DNA from: Centroberyx gerrardi | Lineage: Eukaryota; Chordata; Actinopteri; Beryciformes; Berycidae | Assembly (NCBI RefSeq): GCF_048128805.1 | Contig: NC_136012.1 | Span: forward strand, 13,147,725 to 13,211,724 | Reading direction: 5' to 3' | DNA length: 64,000 nucleotides | In this document: in pieces, positions 38,131-49,142 of the stretch | Position numbering within the stretch: position 1 is the stretch's first letter | How the letters are laid out: each line of letters starts with the position of its first letter | Translations under genes and position numbers: made by a program | Notes under the pieces: generated by a model | Database searches by the model: none | The model's input: the letters and a program-made list of their open reading frames with translations, nothing else | What the model was told of the DNA's origin: nothing

Positions 38131-38814
38131 CACATTAAAACCCTATTAAACCACAGTCTAGCACACACTGCTGTGACAGGTTAGTCTGAGGTCCAGAGTG
38201 CGGATATCCTCTCAGTCTATTCCCACTTCGCTCTACAGGCTGTTAGTCACTCTGGTTAGCAGTGTGAGGAGAATAAACTGTAGCCTTCAGTCCGGCCAGC
38301 CTGTGGATTAGGTGACTCCCTAAGAAGAAATGACAACAGTACTGTAAGACAAGACCCTGTGCTGGCCTGTGTTGGTTCTTGATTCCCAAGTCAAGCTACA
38401 TTCATATCAGAAAAGACTGAGGTTCCATCATAAGTATTTCTGGCACCACTTGATTTGGATAGTCCAATGTTGATCCTCAACTATTAGGCCACAAAATGTA
38501 GATGTTCAACAAAGGGTCACTTGCCTATTTGCTGCATCTCTACAGACTATGTAACCCTAACCATGACCCCATTTTTTAGACAACAAACAGTGACATATCC
38601 AAGATGTATGAGTGAACTGGTTTCTGATTTGACAGATTATAAGCAATATGCAAGACATATAAACAATAACAAGAACATGAACCAACCCTCAGTTCTATCA
38701 ACTCCTACCCAACCTTCACATACGCATTAACCCTTCCCACCCAAATTCCCAAATTCCTCCCACTGGCTATGGGAAAGTAAATATTAAGAGGAAAAAAATC
38801 TAGTTGTCTAGCAT

Positions 38815-39411
38815 CTAGTTGTCATCCGGGTGAATGATAGCCTTGTTCAGATACTCAATAAAGGGCTTCCAGGTCTTGTCAAAGGATTTACTGGAGTCTG
38901 TAAGTGAAAATCTAATCTTTTCAAGTTTGATGTGATTTAGGATCTCCTTGAGCCAACTATTGTGTGAGGGGGGAAGAGCATGCTTCCACTTAAATAAAAT
39001 GAGGCGCCTAGCTAGGAGAGTTGTAAAGGCCAAACCACGCTGCTTTATTGATGGGAAATTGGGTGCTGCAGGTGGTGGGACTCCAAATAGGGCCGTGAGA
39101 GGTTCAGGGTTAAGGTTCATACCGAACACTGTCCCAAGTGTGTTAAAGATTTGACGTCAGAAATCTGTTAAATTTGGACAGGACCAGAACATGTGAGTAT
39201 GGTTAGCGGGTGACTGTTTGCACCTATTGCAAATATCACTGGTATCCGGATAAATGTTCGCCAATCGGGCATTTGTATAGTGTACTCTGAAAAGAACCTT
39301 ACACTGCAATAAGCCATGTCTAGCACACATAGAAGCTGAGTGGACTAGATCAAGGAGTTGGTCCCACTGGTTGTCAGGTATTGGCACACCAATTTCCTGC
39401 TCCCAACCCAT
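38815..39411 (-). mobile_element. L1-type LINE ORF2 C-terminal fragment, minus strand
   Basis: Two minus-strand frames, 39411-39157 and 39129-38815, encode the C-terminal part of fish L1 ORF2. They include LVHSASMCARHGLLQCKVLF, the zinc-knuckle-like CNRCKQSPANHTHMFWSCPN and LLARRLILFKWKHALPPSH. The frame changes once between them, so the copy is dead. Nothing of the reverse transcriptase or endonuclease core is present. It sits exactly where unit 2 departs from unit 1. Confidence 0.85.
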
Positions 39412-39417
39412 TTTTTA

Positions 39418-39440
39418 TCCTAACCCTAACCCTAAAATGA
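39418..39440. repeat. Short telomere-like (CCCTAA) patch
   Basis: Two to three CCTAAC/CCCTAA units lie between the L1 fragment and the start of block C in unit 2. Very short, but at a rearrangement junction. Confidence 0.55.
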
Positions 39441-40226
39441 ATCCTAACACAGACATTGATTATAGACGACTTTTCTATGAAAGCAAATAAGGGCCATAAA
39501 AACTTGAATTTTAACAGCCACTGTATACTTAATGTTGAATATTAAACACTGCTGAATTCATAGCATTGAAATATTTTACTTTGAAAACCATGTATCTGAT
39601 GGTCATGATTATATCAATAAACAGAGCAAGTTTTTTCACTTGTTGTCACAGTGGACTGACGTCCCACCTACTAGGAACAAGTACAGTCATCCACATAGTT
39701 TCAATCATTTTTCCCGCTGGCAATATCATCAAAAACAACATGAGTAATAGCAAGCATAATAAAATGTCAATCAACCTTGTAATGTGAAATGTGTTCATTC
39801 CGTGGAAACCTGTGTAGATGGACACAAACAAAAGAGCATCACTCTTAGGATGAAATTTCAATTACACTCCCTTGTTCAGAATAATTCAATTACACTCCTT
39901 TGTTCAGAATAACTCAATTACACTCCCTTGTTCAGAATAACTATCTAATGTCTGACACACCTTTCTTAGTAATCTGAAAGAAAAGAATTGCATCATGTAT
40001 GAAACAAGTTCATGGTTTTATTCCCAAGAGCTTTGGGATCTCTGATCTTTAAAGCAGATACTTTTGCACTCTGGATGAGTGGTAGAACGTAAAATATAGC
40101 ACAAGACAGAATAACAGAATTTATTTTGCAACATTTGCACAATGTTCGCAACATCTGGGCTCCCAAGGACAGGCTAGGCAATCAAGCCTGAATGCAATCA
40201 TGCTGCTTCTGGCCTATCAGAGCACG

Positions 40227-40912
40227 GTCTGTCAGCGGCAAAAGTCTTGCTTTTTTTTTACCTTCCCATTACGGTTGATTATATAAGTATTATTACTATA
40301 CAAGCAAGGAGAAGAATGAGGAGATTTTGACATTGTTTGGACATCAGATTTTTAACTCCCCATTACGGTTGATTATATAATCATTATTACTGTACAGGCA
40401 AAGAGAAGAATGAGGAGATGTTGACATTGGATATCAGATATGCCTAGAGAATATGACCTATGATCAAGGAAATGCCACTAATATGAAAAGCACTTTTTGG
40501 AAGGCAGAGGCATGATGGATCCTGATGTCCAGTAACCATAAGGTGGTTCGAAATGCAAGTTGGTGGGAACAAATTGTAATAAAGGATAAGGTGTCTGGCT
40601 TCACAAATAGCACCAAATTCTGGTCATTGTGGTCACTCTAATATTTGTAAAATAAATTCTGTTAATTCTGTCTTGTGTTACATTTTACGTTTCTACCACT
40701 CATCCAGAGAGCGAAAGAATCTGCCCACAAAGCTCTTGGGAATAACACCATGATGGTGCCGTCTGGCCTGTTTCATATGATGGAATGCTTTTCTTTGATC
40801 TTACTAGGAAAGGTGTGTCAGACATTTAACAATTAATCCGAGCCAGAGAGTTTATTTGAAACTTCGTCCTGTGAGAGAGTGTGAAGAGTGACGCTCTTAT
40901 TGCTTTGTTTTT
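40227..40912. other. Centre of unit 2 with a 95-bp tandem duplication and inverted block-C partner
   Basis: CCATTACGGTTGATTATATAA occurs twice about 96 bases apart with the following ~90 bases conserved. From ~40640 the sequence is the reverse complement of block C (for example TCTTGTGTTACATTTTACGT), making a large stem with 39,950-40,140. No gene. Confidence 0.7.
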
Positions 40913-41212
40913 ATTTCTGTGTCCTACCATATACGCAGGTTTCCTCAGAATGATCAAGGCATGACATTTCACAACACAAGGATGTTCATGCCAGTAACTT
41001 CAATGACCATATTAAGCTAATATCATACATCCTGCCAGCTTCCATGTAACATACTGATTACTGCAGCAGGTACAGTAGAGGCTGACGGACATTTTATCAT
41101 GCCTGCTATTACTCATGTTGGTTTTGATAACACTCCAGCATGGCACTAAAACTTGGAACTGAAACAGTGTGGATGGCTGTACTTGCTCCTGTTGGGACAT
41201 TAGCCCACTGTG

Positions 41213-41591
41213 CATAGGCGGACAACGGGCCCCTGGGCACAGATACCTACTAAGGCCCCCCGCGCTACCACAACAAGAAATTATTGCAACAAGTAAACGG
41301 CACAAGTATACGCAGAGGCAATTGGACAATATCACCTGAATCTTAACTCAGGATTTACAGCTCAGTTTACACACTCAAAGCCAACAGCACGTTAGAAACA
41401 AAACAAATGTTTAGGTTATTATAGGGGGGATTTGGGGGCTTTGGTGTTGATATAAATGACTAAGCCCTTTGACTGCAGGGCAGTAAATGTAAAGTTAGTG
41501 ACAGCATCGTCATGTATCAGGCTCTGGCTTAGGGGCACCCCTAAGCATTGGGCCCCTGTGCCCGGTTGGCCCGTTCAGTAATCCATCCATG
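41213..41591. mobile_element. 379-bp hAT-like non-autonomous element with 8-bp target duplication
   Basis: The insertion is flanked by CCACTGTG at 41205-41212 and 41592-41599. Unit 1 has the uninterrupted site once at 37020-37027, an empty-site comparison within the same window. Ends are CATAGGCGGACAACGGGCCC on the left and, read inward, CATGGATGGATTACTGAACG followed by GGGCC-rich sequence on the right, partly complementary. An 8-bp duplication fits the hAT superfamily. No transposase frame. Confidence 0.88.
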
Positions 41592-41886
41592 CCACTGTGA
41601 CTTAAGTAGTGAAATAACTGTGCTCTGTTTATTGTTATAATCATGACTAGATGTTATCTTTAATGAAGTGAATTACTGATGCAGGTCTCCAACTTGTATC
41701 AGAGAACAGGCAATACTTGTACTACATGAGACAATTGACAAGGTTTGATTACAAAACCTCTGATGCAGTCAGTGTCAGGTCAATTAACATTTCACCTTTA
41801 CAAAGAACAAAAGCAGAAAAAGTCCATATAACGTGTCTCGATAAATTAAAGCAGCCTCTTTCCTGAACATGAGATCTTCTTTGTGA

Positions 41887-42864
41887 AATGTTTAATAGAC
41901 TTTGTAGTGAAATAAAATGAGATGTTTGATATGATTTGTATTTTTCCATGTGAGAGTATATCATATTATAAATACAATATTATCATATTTTATTATAAAA
42001 ACAATCAGTGTTTTCATATAAACTGCATGAACTGGAGACATTGCACACTCCTTGTTGTTGATTACTGATCTTACTTCACTTTGCAAATTTGTTGAGAAAA
42101 GTGCTTTACAAATATTTGTAAAATAAGATTTATTGGCATTTTATTTATTTATGTACACAGTATCCGTTCCTTCAATTAAGTTTATAAATAACGTTGCCCA
42201 TAATTTACAGTTCTAGTACATTCAGGTCACTTTCATGTTGAGCAGTGATCGGTGATTGCTATTATGAATATGTTACATGGTAAATAGGTTACAGATAACA
42301 ATAAAGCATCAAAACACATACTCAATTATAGCATTATACATATAGTATGTTACAATTGTAGATTTTGCACTCAATGACTATTGCTAGTCAATGTAATGCA
42401 ATTATATCTTGGAAGCATAAACAGTATATTAATTTTGTTAGTAATAGTACAGACAACTACAAACATAAATAATTAACACTGACAACAGCATGTATGTTAC
42501 ATAGCAAACATATAGGTTGTAATGAAAATCCATTCTTAGAAAAAATGCATTAGCATTTGCATGTACAATATACATTCTTAGAATTCACACATCAACAGAA
42601 CAAGAGAACAATGGTTCTCAACCTGGGGGTCAGGACCCCCCAGGGGGTCACGAGATAATCCATAAATAAACAAACCAAACAAAAGTGTACATTTGGCCAA
42701 AATAAAACACAAAGATATGTACAACTTCTATCTTCTTGGTAGTGCATTTTTTAACAGTGTTGGTCATCAGTGTCCGAGTTTTTTATTTCATAATTGCTAT
42801 GTCCGAACATCAGATTACAATGTTTATGTTACAGCTGGCAATATCTTTGAGCGATGCATTGATC
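41887..42864. other. 3' region of the convergent paralogue and spacer
   Basis: On the minus strand, AATAAA-type signals lie around 42125-42155, ~0.7 kb past the stop of the paralogue, so much of this may be its 3' UTR. A hAT-like terminal fragment with CAATGGTTCTCAACCTGGGG and a mirrored GACCCCCCAGGGGGTC lies at 42610-42665. No other gene. Confidence 0.45.
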
Positions 42865-43730
42865 CTATGACCCATTTCTGAGGACTGGACTCTGGTCAGG
42901 TGAAACTGTGCATGGTGTTGAGGTTCCTGATCCTCTTCCTGACTCTGCTGTGCTCTCTCTCTCTCCCCTTGGTGTGTCTGAGAGATCACCTTCAAAACCA
43001 AGATTCGTCTGCCCCTGCCTGTGCCGCTTCTGGACCTCCTCAAAGATTTGCAGAACCTTCCGAGCAGAGAAATAAAAGCAACAGGCATAGTGTGAACATA
43101 CACTGAATTTACATAATTTGTGTATAATGAGTGGGATGAGAAGGGGAATTTATAATACCTTGGATTTAGGGATGAGACCCACTCTGAAGAAACCAATATG
43201 TCCTGTTTCAATCTTGGTGCAGTCAACCACAGTAGAAGCAATATTCTCTGGGGAGGGTCCATCGCATAGCACACCATCCACCTAACCAAACAAAATACAC
43301 ATATGGTTTGCCAGAAAATCAAAATAGCATTGCCTCTTGTATTTAATAAAGCTGAAATATTGTCCCCACCTTGTCGCCCAGCTTGGCATAAACTTGGTTG
43401 TGGTGAGTTGTGTCTGCCTCGCCTGTAGGGTTGGCTGAGGTTACAGCGATGGGCCCCACCTGTATGGAAAAAAATGGTTGTATTCACTAGTTGGTCTGCT
43501 GACTAGTTTTCATTCACGAGGCTTTAAGACATGTAGCGATTCATATGACAACAGCATTGAAACATTACCAGATTAATGAGATGTGTGGCCACAGCGCAGT
43601 CTGGGTTTCTGATCGCAATGCTTTGTGGAGTTCCAATGTGTTTGGCTGCTTCCCCTAAACCAAAGGTGTCCATCCACGGGCCTATGTAAGAGAGGAAACC
43701 AATGTGACTCTCAAAATAAAAACCATCATG

Positions 43731-43768
<38 letters not shown>

Positions 43769-46700
43769 CACACAATTACCTCTGGGTATGACCATGCTGA
43801 TGGAGGAGGGCCACGCAGCCTGCATGAAGTCCAGGAGCAGAGGGCTCAGCAGGTGTCTGACTGGCTCCAGCTGCTTTATGGAGGAGATCCACAGGGACAT
43901 GGGCCGGTCCTGGGCCTGCTTCTTCACCCTAGAGTCAAATACAGCAGTTAGGGAGTAATGAGAATGAATCAATAAACGGATGCGGAAAGGGGGACCCGCG
44001 TGAAAATTGAAACTCACTTGAAAGCTTTGATGACAGCATCGGGCCTGTTGCAAGCTGCCACCAGCACATAGACAGTGTCAGTAGGCATTCCACATATGCC
44101 ACCATTTTTCATGATGTCTGCAGAAGGGAGAAGATGACAAATAAAGTGAGTCACATCATTTAGGAAACCAAAGGTTTAACTTCATAATCGTCTTTGACTT
44201 TTTCTCACCTGCGATCTGCTGGACAGAGGTGGCCTTGCGGGCTGGTACATGTGGACAGGCGCTGCTGGCTCCCCCAACCCCAGTCAACTTGACTAAAGGG
44301 TCTCCCAAGGGGATCTGCGGGGACTGGAAGGTGCTGTTGAAGAGGTGAGCCAGGAAACAATAGAAACTGACAAGGCCAAAGATGATGGTGACTCCTATGT
44401 CATAACCGTAAGGTAGTGCGTCTACTGCGTCCAGCAGGAAGCTAATGAGGATGAGCTGGAAGGTGAAGGCGTAGGCGAACCAGGCTACATTCAGAAACAG
44501 CGCTGCAACTGTCACTAAACAGTTAAACAGCATGAAGCTAATGATCCCGACAGCCACACTGAAGCTTCTGTTTTCACCGTACAGGCCCCCGTACCGCGTC
44601 AGCCCCCACACTGTCCACATCATCCCGTAGAGGATAAAGGCTGTGCTCTCTAATGTTTTACCACGAGAGAAAGCCACAGAGCCACAGAGCAGGTGGAGCG
44701 CCCCGCCAGCCACGACCGCCCAGGGAAGGATCAGCACAGAGAGAGGACTTCTGTCGCCAACAGTGGCTGTGATGGCAAAAGCAGCCAGCACGCTGCAGGC
44801 ATGGCCTAACACCTCTGCGCCTGCATATTTGGAGTAGCCCAGGTAAGGCGTGTGCAGGTCTTTATCATGGGGTCTGAGAGTGAGACCATTCATCCTGGTC
44901 ACTAAAGCCTTGAACCAGCCCTGCCCCGTGGGAATCTTCATAGTGGCGACCATATTGAATGTGGTAACTAAAAGCATGATGGCAGACACCACAAATATAG
45001 CTGCCTGTACGCCCTGGGCACCTCCGTGGAAGAAGCCTTGAGGCTGGGCGGCAATGGCAATGCAGTATGCCACAAAGAAAAGCTGGTAGAGCCCGTCCAA
45101 CAAGCTCTTCTGACAACTAAACACAGCCAGGATGAAGAAGAGCACAGAGAAGACGACAGGGAAAGGAACAGGGGAAAAGGGCTGGATGGAGTAGTTAGTT
45201 AGGAGAGCGCTGTAGCCCTCGGCAAATCTCAGCAGAGCCGTGAAGCCAAAGAAGGTGGCGGCAAGCGTGTCCATGGCGCGGTAGAGGAGGACGCACACGC
45301 CGAGCTGGAAGACCCCAGCTGTCCACAGCCAGGGGACGTGGCCTGTGAAGAGCTGAGGGACCACACCTAATAGAGGACAGGCTAACACACAGGCGGACAG
45401 CAGGTTCATCACCAGGCCCACTGACACTACATCACTGCAGTCCTGGTTCTGCGTTGTTTTCAGATCAATCTTTCCCTTTAGGCCAGTTCCCGGAGCTTCC
45501 ACTTTACCGTGGGTGATGAAGGACAGCAGGCGTCCAAAACCAAAATAAGCACCCACCAGACAGACAAGGAGGTAATTAGCAGCGGTGGCAGATTGCCCAA
45601 AGCCAGTGGCTGACAGACCGGCGATTTGATGGGCACAAGCTAAGCTAATGCTTAGAGCTATGATAAACAGAACTACTTTCTTTACTAAGAGTGCCGCTAT
45701 GCCTATGAGCAGCAGAGCCAGAGTGAACGCCGCCAGGCCGGGGACCAGAGAGGATCTCAGCTCTGCGGGCCGCAGCACCCTCTGCCCCAGCAGAATGTAC
45801 ACCAGGCCCGAGCCACACCACAGGGCAGACACAGTCAGACTCAGAGTGGAAAACAGCTGGGTGCGGGACAGACTACGATGCACACCTAAGAGGGAAACAG
45901 ATGGGAGGGGGTGGGAGGGAGGGAACAGAGAGCAAGTCAAGATGTTTACTCACAAAAAAAATCTACAAATTAGTTGAGCCAAAAACAACTTGTGATAACC
46001 ACATATAAAAACAAACCTGCATAAGCTAAGAGGGCAGCGATGATAAGGAGCAGGACCCCCAGTGCAGTAGGGGGGATGAAGTTTTCTCCAGGGGAGCTGG
46101 CATAGTCGTTCACCAAAAGCAGGAGAGAACCTGTCGTTGAAAACAAAACCCATTATCCTGAGGGGCCCTGAAAGTATTTTCTATTTAACTGTTCTATCAG
46201 GGACTGACTAAAACTAACTGAGACTTACTGTATTTAAAGGGTTTTTCAACATTTGCTAAGAATGAAAATCACTTGAAGCAGATGTGCTCTTGCCCCCTCC
46301 AATGGCATACATAGTACACTGCAATTTATTTGACAAGAGCAAGTGCATCTACCTATTAAGCACCAAGGTTTTGTTGAGAAGTTGCCCTGTTTATTTCCTT
46401 GCATTTATATATATATTTTTCACTAAATTATTAATTTAAAATATTTAAATATATATATGTATCTACAGCATTAATGAGTTCGAAATTATGCCTGGTTTTA
46501 AGTCTCTCTAGAGTCTATTTCTGGCCAATAATTAATTAATGATACTGTATCTATTATCTAAAGCTGCTGACTAACAGGATCAAGGAGATTTCATTTGCAA
46601 CACAAAACTTACACCACATGATCTACTTCACGGCCAATATTGACCTCTTTGCAGATTTAGATGATTCATCAGTGTTAGGCTATTATATTTATATAGTATA

Positions 46701-46914
46701 TGCTATATTTAAAAAGTAGAGGTCTGACATTGTGTTTTGTTTGTTTTGAGATTATTCTATAGCCTATGGCCTCGGTATGATTGTGGCAAATGCTTAAAAA
46801 AAACAAAAATGCAGACTTTTGAGCCAACTTCAAATAAAAAATGATAAAATATAGCTTACCAGCAGAGATGCCTAGAATGCCCACGGAAAAATGAAGCGAC
46901 TGGAGTTGAGCCAT
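42865..46914 (-). CDS. Paralogue: Gpr1/Fun34/YaaH-like membrane protein fused to YrdC-like domain
   Basis: Nine minus-strand exons: 46860-46914, 46017-46130, 44209-45885, 44018-44117, 43780-43928, 43569-43681, 43370-43459, 43159-43281, 42865-43056. Phases agree; 870 residues. The architecture equals the gene at 26518-30579. Three hydrophobic modules are seen, with repeats such as FQLGVCVLLYRAMDTLAATF and GSVAFSRGKTLESTAFILYG that match the family's GGxxQ...F(R)xGNTFGATAF pattern. The C-terminal YrdC-like part (from ~residue 616) keeps GMPTDTVYVLVAAC, TSANPTGE and ASTVVDC. It has lost PDH (here NPDCA) and the YGL glycine (Val), and ends in a hydrophilic tail of ~55 residues absent from the other copy. 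Catalysis by this domain is doubtful. The start follows a TATA box by ~40 bases. Confidence 0.87.
43736..43773. repeat. (CA)n microsatellite five bases inside an intron donor
   Basis: A CA run (GT on the transcribed strand) begins almost immediately after the donor of exon 5 of the minus-strand paralogue (donor GTAATTG at 43779-43773). Confidence 0.9.
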
Positions 46915-46949
46915 CGCTAGAATGAAGACTGAGGATGTGGAGGCTTCAC

Positions 46950-46973
46950 TTTATACAGCCGCGTGTGACGTCA
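46950..46973 (-). promoter_or_regulatory. TATA box and full cAMP-response element of the paralogue
   Basis: On the minus strand TATAAA lies at 46955-46950 and the palindrome TGACGTCA at 46966-46973, 10 bases further upstream. The ATG is at 46914. A perfect CRE this close to TATA is a classic CREB/ATF arrangement. Confidence 0.75.
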
Positions 46974-47202
46974 GCGTGTAGGCTACCTGAGAGAAAGGCT
47001 GCGCCTCTCCGGGAAAAAACCCCGTTAAAACAAAATCCTCCCCAGCGACAGACTGATGTTCCTGTAATGTTCCTTAACGGACCTTTGGGGGGTCTGTGGT
47101 AATACAACGATACTCTATTGGGACCTTATTGTATTTTATGGCTTTTTTTTTTTTTAATGGCACCACAGTGATATAGGCCCTATAGGATATTATTATACAG
47201 TT

Positions 47203-47249
47203 CATTGTTTTTCTGCGGATATACTGTATGTATCCGCAGAAAAACAATG
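47203..47249. repeat. Perfect 19-bp hairpin upstream of the paralogue
   Basis: Arms 47203-47221 and 47231-47249 (CATTGTTTTTCTGCGGATA and its complement) are exact, with a 9-base loop. It lies ~290 bases upstream of the paralogue's ATG. Confidence 0.9.
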
Positions 47250-47689
47250 TAGGCCTGTATGGTGTCTTTCTAAAATTTACCATAGCTTTACTATTGTTCT
47301 TTTTCATAAGGATTACCAACCATTGGTCTAATTCCAACAAAACAAAACCTACTTTTGTATTGTATTGTAATTTTGTATTAGGCAAAGTAAAAGTAAAAAT
47401 CAGACATCTTTCATGTAGTATTTTCAATCATGAAATAATTATATAATTTGGCATTATAGATGCCAAAAAAAAAACGCTATTAAAGTCAAGTAGAATAACG
47501 CTATGTGAATATATGTCGAAAATATTCCAAATTATGAACCTATTCGAACAAATTCATGTCAATATTTTAGACATAGCCTACTGTATGTGTACATGTGCTA
47601 TTAACAAATATATTAGCTTGGCAAATGTATTTAAGGTATACTTACATACATCAATTACTAAAGCTATTGTTGGTTTAGTATTAATGATT

Positions 47690-47850
47690 TATTGGACACA
47701 CCACATTTTTCCATATTTTAGAATAAAGACATCAAAACTATGACATAACACAAATGGAATTATGCAGTGACCAAAAAAGTGTTAAATCAAAACTATCTTA
47801 TATTTCAGATTCTTTAAAGTAGCCACCTTGATGGAAAGGCAAAGGCTGTG
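47690..47850. mobile_element. Tc1-like transposon end fragment
   Basis: The stretch with GACATCAAAACTATGACATAA and AAAAAAGTGTTAAATCAAA, then TTCTTTAAAGTAGCCACCTT, resembles one end of a widespread fish Tc1 family from memory. No transposase or opposite end is visible. Confidence 0.5.
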
Positions 47851-47971
47851 GAAAGAAATGTATATAGGCATCAACTTCACTTTATATTTATCTAAGTAAC
47901 AAATTTCAAGCATTTAAGCATAAGCTTTAGATCAAAATGGCTTTGAGATAATGAAAAACATAGTGCATTCA

Positions 47972-48035
47972 AGTGTGAACATGTTTCAGAGGAGGTGGTG
48001 TGCTGGTTGAACTCTGAAGCACACTCTTTATACTC
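47972..48035 (-). promoter_or_regulatory. Inverted second copy of the ES1-like promoter and 5' exon start
   Basis: On the minus strand it reads GAGTATAAAGAGTGTGCTTC and onward, matching 48417-48478 over ~62 bases with about five substitutions and one 3-base insertion. It keeps an intact TATAAA and points away from the ES1-like gene. (TA)n sequence follows at 48036-48066. Confidence 0.85.
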
Positions 48036-48416
48036 ATATATATATATATAGATATATATATATATATTTACAATTTTTTAATTTTTTAAATTTTTTAAAT
48101 AAAATTTAACTTCTAAAGGTTTTAAATATATTTGAACACACATATGCACATAAGTGTGTTTATTAAAAACTCCACCACATAAGATATTCTAAGTATTGGC
48201 TCTCAAACACACAGCTTTAATGCCATGAATTATAATATGCTGTTTAAATGCTGTTTTATTGTTCTTTGAAAACTGAATTTCGGTGGGGTGGGGAGTTACT
48301 GACAGGAATGATTCAGCAGTTTGTCTCGAAGGCTAGATAAAACACACTCATTTTCCTCCTGCATGATGTCAGCCTGTGGACAGGAGGGTGTGGGCGGGGA
48401 CAGCAGAGGCAGGCAG

Positions 48417-48509
48417 GAGTATAAAGAGTGTGCTTCAGAGTTCAGCCAGCACACCTCCTCTGAAGCACGTTCACACTCAGCGTAAAGCCAGGCCACCGAC
48501 CTCCTCCAG
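48417..48509 (+). promoter_or_regulatory. Promoter and non-coding exon 1 of the ES1-like gene
   Basis: TATAAA at 48420-48425 is followed by a ~60-base exon ending CTCCTCCAG with a strong donor (GTGAGAC) at 48510. The acceptor TGTTACAG ends at 49137, six bases before the ATG. Confidence 0.75.
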
Positions 48510-49142
48510 GTGAGACTATCTACACACAATATCTTTACACCTGTTATCGAAACATGGCAACTTTAGCAACATTGTCATTCATACTTTACAGAGGAAGAAA
48601 CATTGAACACATGTTGAACATAGACAAAACTCTTGTGATGAAACACGAGGCACCATTGTCTTTGCATGAGTGAAGCTGTGTAAAGTTTGTGAGAAGCTCT
48701 ATTTTAATTTGTGTCTGCTTACACACCCACTGTAAGTACTGCTTACTGATTCACACCGGTGGGGTTTTTGCACAGAAGACTCCAATCTCTTCCTGTTTAG
48801 CTTGTGTTTACTGAGGCCTTTCTGCGTCAGCGATGTGTTACCTGGCAGCTGCACTGCTGTGGGTTTTCTATTACCTGGCTTTGTAAATGTTTAATATTAA
48901 CATGAGCAGCAGGTGGCTGATGAATAGTGCTAAGTCATGCTAATATTTCCCTCACTGCTGAAATCGGGAAATGAATGGGTAACCAACACTTTATCTATGA
49001 TATGAAAGTAATGAGAACTGATAGTCATATTTGCATATCGTTACTCACACTAAGAGCACAACTGCCTTTTGTGCACCTCCTATTACTTCTCTTGGAAAGA
49101 CTCCAGATGTCTAAATGTGTGTGTGTGTGTGTTACAGGAACC

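Larger units (their letters stand above)
37312..41886. repeat. Tandem duplication, unit 2, with later insertions
   Basis: Second copy of blocks A (37312-37910), C (39449-40226) and B (40913-41886). It is longer than unit 1 because ~1.5 kb containing CA repeats and an L1 fragment lies between A and C, and a 379-bp hAT-like element sits in B. Between C and B it carries its own sequence, part of which (40640-40910) is an inverted partner of block C. Confidence 0.85.

Noticed and set aside
37924-38184. Thr/His-rich and Cys/Val-rich frames on both strands
   Set aside because: Pure consequence of the CA repeat read in different frames.
38815-39411. Host gene with a zinc-knuckle (CNRCKQSP...HTHMFWSC)
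   Set aside because: The whole block matches the C-terminal end of fish L1 ORF2 as I know it, so it is a LINE fragment.
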